Source: an uncultured Oscillospiraceae bacterium
Lineage (GTDB): Bacteria; Bacillota; Clostridia; Oscillospirales; Oscillospiraceae
Reading direction: 5' to 3'
Assembly (NCBI GenBank): GCA_947629775.1
Contig: CANRFA010000004.1
Location: 1-64,000 of the forward strand
Length of the DNA: 64,000 bases
Part shown: piece by piece, positions 60,553 through 64,000 of the stretch
Layout of the letters: each line of letters starts with the position of its first letter
Numbering within the stretch: the stretch's first letter is position 1
Program-made: the position numbers and the translations under genes
The notes under the pieces: model-generated
Seen by the model: only the letters and a program-made list of their open reading frames with translations
Told to the model about the DNA's origin: nothing
The model's database searches: none

Positions 60553-61205
60553 GAGTGGAGCATCTCTACTGGCTTGGCCGCTACGCCGAGCGCGTGCTCA
60601 CCACGTCCCACTATCTGATGGATATGTTCGACCGCATGATCGACGACCAGGAGGTGGACTACGCGGGGTTCTGTGAGAAACTGGGAATCCCCAATATCTA
60701 CGCCAACTCCTCGGACTTCTGCTGGCGCTACCTCTTCGATCCCAAGGATCCCAACTCCATCCTCTGTAACCTCCACTACGCCTACGACAACGCCATCGTG
60801 ATCCGGGAGATTCTCTCCACGGAGTGCCTGTCCTACATCCAGATGGCAGTCTACGCCATGGAGAGCGCGCCCATGAGCTACAGCCCGGTGCTCTCCCTCC
60901 AGGAGGTCATTGACAACATCCTGGCCTTCCGGGGCAGCTGCGAGGAGTATCTGGACGACACCACCCGTAACATTGTCCGCTGCGGCAACTCGGTGGAGCG
61001 CATCGACCTCTATCTCCGCCTGGGCTATCGCTCCGACAAGCTCCGCCAGGAGATGACGAAGCTGGTGAACCGACTCTACAAGACCCGCATGGAGCCCGAC
61101 CGGGACGCGCTGGACGCCCTCTCCGCGGTGGTAACGGACGAGTCCGCTCCCACGCCGGACAACAGCGTTCTCCTGGAGTGGGTGGAGAAGCTCTTCGACC
61201 TGTGA
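60537..61205 (+). CDS. Alpha-E domain-containing protein
   Basis: RVEHLYWLGRYAERVLTTSHYLMDMFDRMID; overlaps the ATP-grasp gene by 16 nt. Confidence 0.92.
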   Translation: MGSKIRVEHLYWLGRYAERVLTTSHYLMDMFDRMIDDQEVDYAGFCEKLGIPNIYANSSDFCWRYLFDPKDPNSILCNLHYAYDNAIVIREILSTECLSYIQMAVYAMESAPMSYSPVLSLQEVIDNILAFRGSCEEYLDDTTRNIVRCGNSVERIDLYLRLGYRSDKLRQEMTKLVNRLYKTRMEPDRDALDALSAVVTDESAPTPDNSVLLEWVEKLFDL

Positions 61206-61265
61206 TATCAACTGCGCTCCCGGACGCGACGCCGGGAATTCTCCAGACGGAAAGGATGTCGCCCC

Positions 61266-62042
61266 TTGCTGCAGCTGGAATTCACCTATCGGACTTCCAT
61301 TGAGTTCGAGTATCCCGCTACGGATCATTACTTTACCCTGCGCTGCCTGCCCAGACCGTCCACTACCCAGCACATGCTGGCTTCCCACCTGTCCCTGATT
61401 CCGGAAGGCGCCTGGTCCCTCCAGCGGGACGGGTATGGGAACCTGCTGCAGGTGGGGGTCTGTCGGGCGCCCCACACCACGTTTTCCTTTCAGGCTTCCG
61501 GCCGGGCGGCGGTCAATCTGGCCCGCCGCCGGCCGGAGACCTGCCATCCATCCTTCTATTGCCCTTCGCCTCTGACCCGGCCCAGTCCCGCCATGGAGGA
61601 GTTCCTGCGGGAGCATCTGCCCTCGACGGGTTCGCCGCTGGACCAGGCGGACGCCCTCATGCGGGCGGTCTACCGCCATGTGACCTATACGCCCGGTTCC
61701 ACCAGCGTGACTACGACGGCGGCCCAGGCTTTCGATCTGGCCCGGGGCGTCTGCCAGGACGAGGCGCAGATTCTCATCACCCTGTGCCGCATGGCGGGGA
61801 TTCCCGCCCGCTACGCCTGCGGATTTACCGTAGGGGAGGGGGCTACCCACGCCTGGGTGCAGATCTGGTCTGACGATCGCATGTGGTACGGTCTGGATCC
61901 CACCCGCAACCAGCAGGTGGACGAGACCTACCTGACCCTGGCGGTGGGCCGGGACTACCAGGACTGCCCGGTGGACCGTGGCGTGCTCTGCGGAGGCGGA
62001 AAACAGGTCCAGTCGGTCTACATGCGGGTGTCCGAACTGTAG
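61266..62042 (+). CDS. Transglutaminase-like family protein (TTG start)
   Basis: TTTAAQAFDLARGVCQDEAQILITLCRMAGIPARYACGFTVGEGATHAWVQIWSDDRMWYGLDPTRNQ (Cys-His-Asp triad). Confidence 0.94.
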   Translation: MLQLEFTYRTSIEFEYPATDHYFTLRCLPRPSTTQHMLASHLSLIPEGAWSLQRDGYGNLLQVGVCRAPHTTFSFQASGRAAVNLARRRPETCHPSFYCPSPLTRPSPAMEEFLREHLPSTGSPLDQADALMRAVYRHVTYTPGSTSVTTTAAQAFDLARGVCQDEAQILITLCRMAGIPARYACGFTVGEGATHAWVQIWSDDRMWYGLDPTRNQQVDETYLTLAVGRDYQDCPVDRGVLCGGGKQVQSVYMRVSEL

Positions 62043-62077
62043 CCCGGGATTTCTTCCGGAAAAGCTGAAATTCCCAC

Positions 62078-62106
62078 TTGACAGGTGGGGGTTTGGGCGC
62101 TATAAT
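62078..62106 (+). promoter_or_regulatory. Consensus SigA promoter of the aroF leader transcript
   Basis: TTGACA-N17-TATAAT. Confidence 0.88.
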
Positions 62107-62176
62107 CGTGAAAAATTCCGATGGACTCATGCAGAAATCTGCGTCCTGAGTCTCTTCGGGGAAAGGACCTGCCATC

Positions 62177-62284
62177 ATGACCAACACGTTGTTCTTTGCG
62201 GAATACGCTTTACTGGGCTTTTTCGGCTTTGGTTCCGGAAAGGTCTTTGCGTGTTGCGCAGAAGACAGGGCATACGGTCTGTGA
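62177..62284 (+). CDS. Putative Phe/Tyr leader peptide, 35 aa: MTNTLFFAEYALLGFFGFGSGKVFACCAEDRAYGL
   Basis: AAAGGA upstream of ATG; 6 Phe (including two FF pairs) and 2 Tyr in 35 codons; between a consensus promoter and a terminator upstream of DAHP synthase. Confidence 0.72.
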   Translation: MTNTLFFAEYALLGFFGFGSGKVFACCAEDRAYGL

Positions 62285-62329
62285 GACGGCATCCCGCTTG
62301 GGAGAAAGGTCCGTCCGATACGGAACGAT

Positions 62330-62371
62330 GCGGCTGCTGAGGTGCGTACACGCCCCGGCGGCCGCTTTTTT
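62330..62371 (+). terminator. Leader terminator (attenuator) upstream of aroF
   Basis: GCGGCTGCTG-aggtgcgtacacgccc-CGGCGGCCGC (10 bp including 2 G-U) followed by TTTTTT; ends 22 nt before the aroF ATG. Confidence 0.8.
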
Positions 62372-62393
62372 CATGCAGAAGGAGATCAGCGCC

Positions 62394-63416
62394 ATGATTG
62401 TCATTTTAAAGAAAAACACCACAAAAGACCAGATCAGCCAGTTCTCGGACCAGATGAAGGAGATCGGCCTGGAGGCCCACACCATCGTCGGCGAGGCCCA
62501 TACCATCGTCGGTCTGGTGGGAGATACCTCCCAGGTGGATATCGATCACCTGCGGGACATGGAGATCGTGGAGTCCGTCCAGCGGATTCAGGAGCCTTTC
62601 AAGAAGGCCAATCGCCGCTTCCGGGAGGAAGACACCGTTATCACCCTGGAAAACGGGCTGAAGATCGGCGGCGGCCACTTCCAGGTGATCGCCGGTCCCT
62701 GCTCCATCGAGTCCGAGGAACAGATTGTCAGCGTGGCGAAAGCAGTCAAGGCGGCGGGCGCCACGCTCCTGCGCGGCGGCGCTTTCAAGCCCCGTACCTC
62801 CCCGTACGCCTTCCAGGGGCTTCACTCCAGAGGCATGCGCTTCCTGCTGCAGGCCAAAGAGACCACCGGACTGCCGATCGTGACGGAAATCATGGACGCC
62901 GCCCATCTGCCCCTGTTCGAAGAGGTGGATATCATCCAGGTGGGCGCCCGCAACATGCAGAACTTTGAACTGCTCAAGCATCTGGGCCAGGTGAAGAAGC
63001 CCATTCTCCTCAAGCGCGGCCTGGCCAATACCCTGCAGGAGCTGCTGATGAGCGCGGAGTACATCATGGCCTCCGGCAACGAGCAGGTGATCCTCTGCGA
63101 GCGGGGCATCCGCACCTTCGAGACCTACACCCGTAACACCCTGGACCTGTCCGCCATTCCCGTCCTGAAGCGCCTGAGCCATCTGCCGGTGATTGTGGAT
63201 CCCAGCCACGCCACGGGAGACGCGGACCTGGTGCGGCCCATGGCTCTGGCCGCCACTGCCGCGGGCGCCGACGGCCTTATCATCGAGGTGCACAACGACC
63301 CCGCTCACGCCCTGTGCGATGGCGCGCAGTCCCTGACCCCGGACGAATTCGTTACCGTCATGAACATGGTCAACGCCATCCGCCCCTATGCGGAGACCTA
63401 CAAGAGAGATATGTGA
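62394..63416 (+). CDS. aroF: 3-deoxy-7-phosphoheptulonate synthase (DAHP synthase, N-terminal ferredoxin-like domain type)
   Basis: VIAGPCSIESEEQIVSVAKAVKAAGATLLRGGAFKPRTSPYAFQGL, GARNMQNFELLKHLGQVKKPILLKRG, PVIVDPSHATGDADLV. Confidence 0.97.
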   Translation: MIVILKKNTTKDQISQFSDQMKEIGLEAHTIVGEAHTIVGLVGDTSQVDIDHLRDMEIVESVQRIQEPFKKANRRFREEDTVITLENGLKIGGGHFQVIAGPCSIESEEQIVSVAKAVKAAGATLLRGGAFKPRTSPYAFQGLHSRGMRFLLQAKETTGLPIVTEIMDAAHLPLFEEVDIIQVGARNMQNFELLKHLGQVKKPILLKRGLANTLQELLMSAEYIMASGNEQVILCERGIRTFETYTRNTLDLSAIPVLKRLSHLPVIVDPSHATGDADLVRPMALAATAAGADGLIIEVHNDPAHALCDGAQSLTPDEFVTVMNMVNAIRPYAETYKRDM

Positions 63417-63429
63417 GGAGGCACTCTTC

Positions 63430-64000
63430 ATGAGGACTGTGGAAATCAGAACAGCCCCCGCCTACAACGTACACATCGGCTCCGGACTGCTGGGACAGTG
63501 CGGCAGCTTCATTGCCCAGGTTCACGGGCCCTGTCTGGCCGTGCTGGTGACAGACAGCTTTGTGGACATGATCTATTCCTCCTCGGTGGTCCACTCTCTG
63601 AAGGAGACGGGTTACCGGGTGGAGAAATTTGTGATTCCCGCCGGCGAGAAGAGCAAGAGCATGGAGACCTACATGAAGCTGCTCTCCTTCCTGGCGGAAC
63701 TGGGGGTCACCCGCTCGGACCTGATCGTTGCCCTGGGAGGGGGCGTGGTGGGAGACCTGGCCGGGTTCGCCGCCGCCACCTACCTGCGCGGCATGGACTT
63801 CATCCAGCTTCCCACGTCCTTCCTGGCCCAGGTGGACTCCTCGGTGGGCGGGAAGACCGCCGTGGACCTGCCACAGGGCAAGAACCTGGTGGGGGCCTTC
63901 TGGCAGCCCCGCCTGGTGCTCTGCGACGTCAAATGTCTGGCCACCCTCTCCATGGAAACTCTGGCGGACGGCCTGGGGGAGACCATCAAGTACGGCATGA
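63430..64000 (+). CDS. aroB: 3-dehydroquinate synthase (truncated by the window edge)
   Basis: MRTVEIRTAPAYNVHIGSGLL..., VIPAGEKSKSMETYMKLLSFLAELGVTRSDLIVALGGGVVGDLAGFAAATYLRGMDFIQLPTSFLAQVDSSVGGKTAVDLPQGKNLVGAF; AGGAGG before ATG; open at 64000. Confidence 0.96.
   Translation, partial: MRTVEIRTAPAYNVHIGSGLLGQCGSFIAQVHGPCLAVLVTDSFVDMIYSSSVVHSLKETGYRVEKFVIPAGEKSKSMETYMKLLSFLAELGVTRSDLIVALGGGVVGDLAGFAAATYLRGMDFIQLPTSFLAQVDSSVGGKTAVDLPQGKNLVGAFWQPRLVLCDVKCLATLSMETLADGLGETIKYGM

Noticed and set aside
62463-62515. Tandem 21-bp repeat in aroF (GAGGCCCACACCATCGTCGGC x2, encoding EAHTIVGEAHTIVG)
   Set aside because: Looks like a recent duplication, but the segment has the length expected from remembered DAHP synthase N-domains (LKVHISEGEETTIIGVVGD-like), so it is probably convergent sequence rather than an insertion. 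Worth only a quick read-level check.

Overview
A 64 kb chromosomal window from a high-GC Clostridia-type Firmicute. The sporulation genes yabP/yabQ, divIC, a T-box, the L10 leader and the smpB/ssrA pair suggest Oscillospiraceae or a relative; this placement is inference. Almost all of it is ordinary housekeeping: glgP, an EF-G-like GTPase, aroE, SPFH/NfeD, smpB, ppiB and tmRNA, a Y-family polymerase operon, ung, a MATE exporter, a UvrD helicase, rplJL, a T-box-controlled BCAA operon with two complete acetolactate synthases plus ilvC, coaX, a predicted PanT, coaBC, mreB, yabPQ-divIC-S1, a circularly permuted ATP-grasp/alpha-E/transglutaminase cassette, then aroF-aroB running off the right edge. 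I found no CRISPR array, prophage, rRNA or canonical tRNA. The most interesting signals are two unannotated short leader ORFs rich in aromatic codons. One precedes aroE (Trp/Phe/Tyr) and one precedes DAHP synthase (Phe/Tyr). Each sits between a SigA-like promoter and an intrinsic terminator just upstream of the structural gene, which is what ribosome-mediated attenuation of the shikimate pathway would look like. Other items worth checking: a serine-recombinase N-domain protein lacking its catalytic residues near tmRNA; a DD-carboxypeptidase fused to a degenerate GH25-like domain; two divergent ALS isozymes in one T-box operon; a DUF362 gene with an apparent ACG start; a yabQ frame running through divIC; and a tmRNA tag ending AYAA. 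All calls come from reading the sequence by eye; no database search or RNA folding was run.
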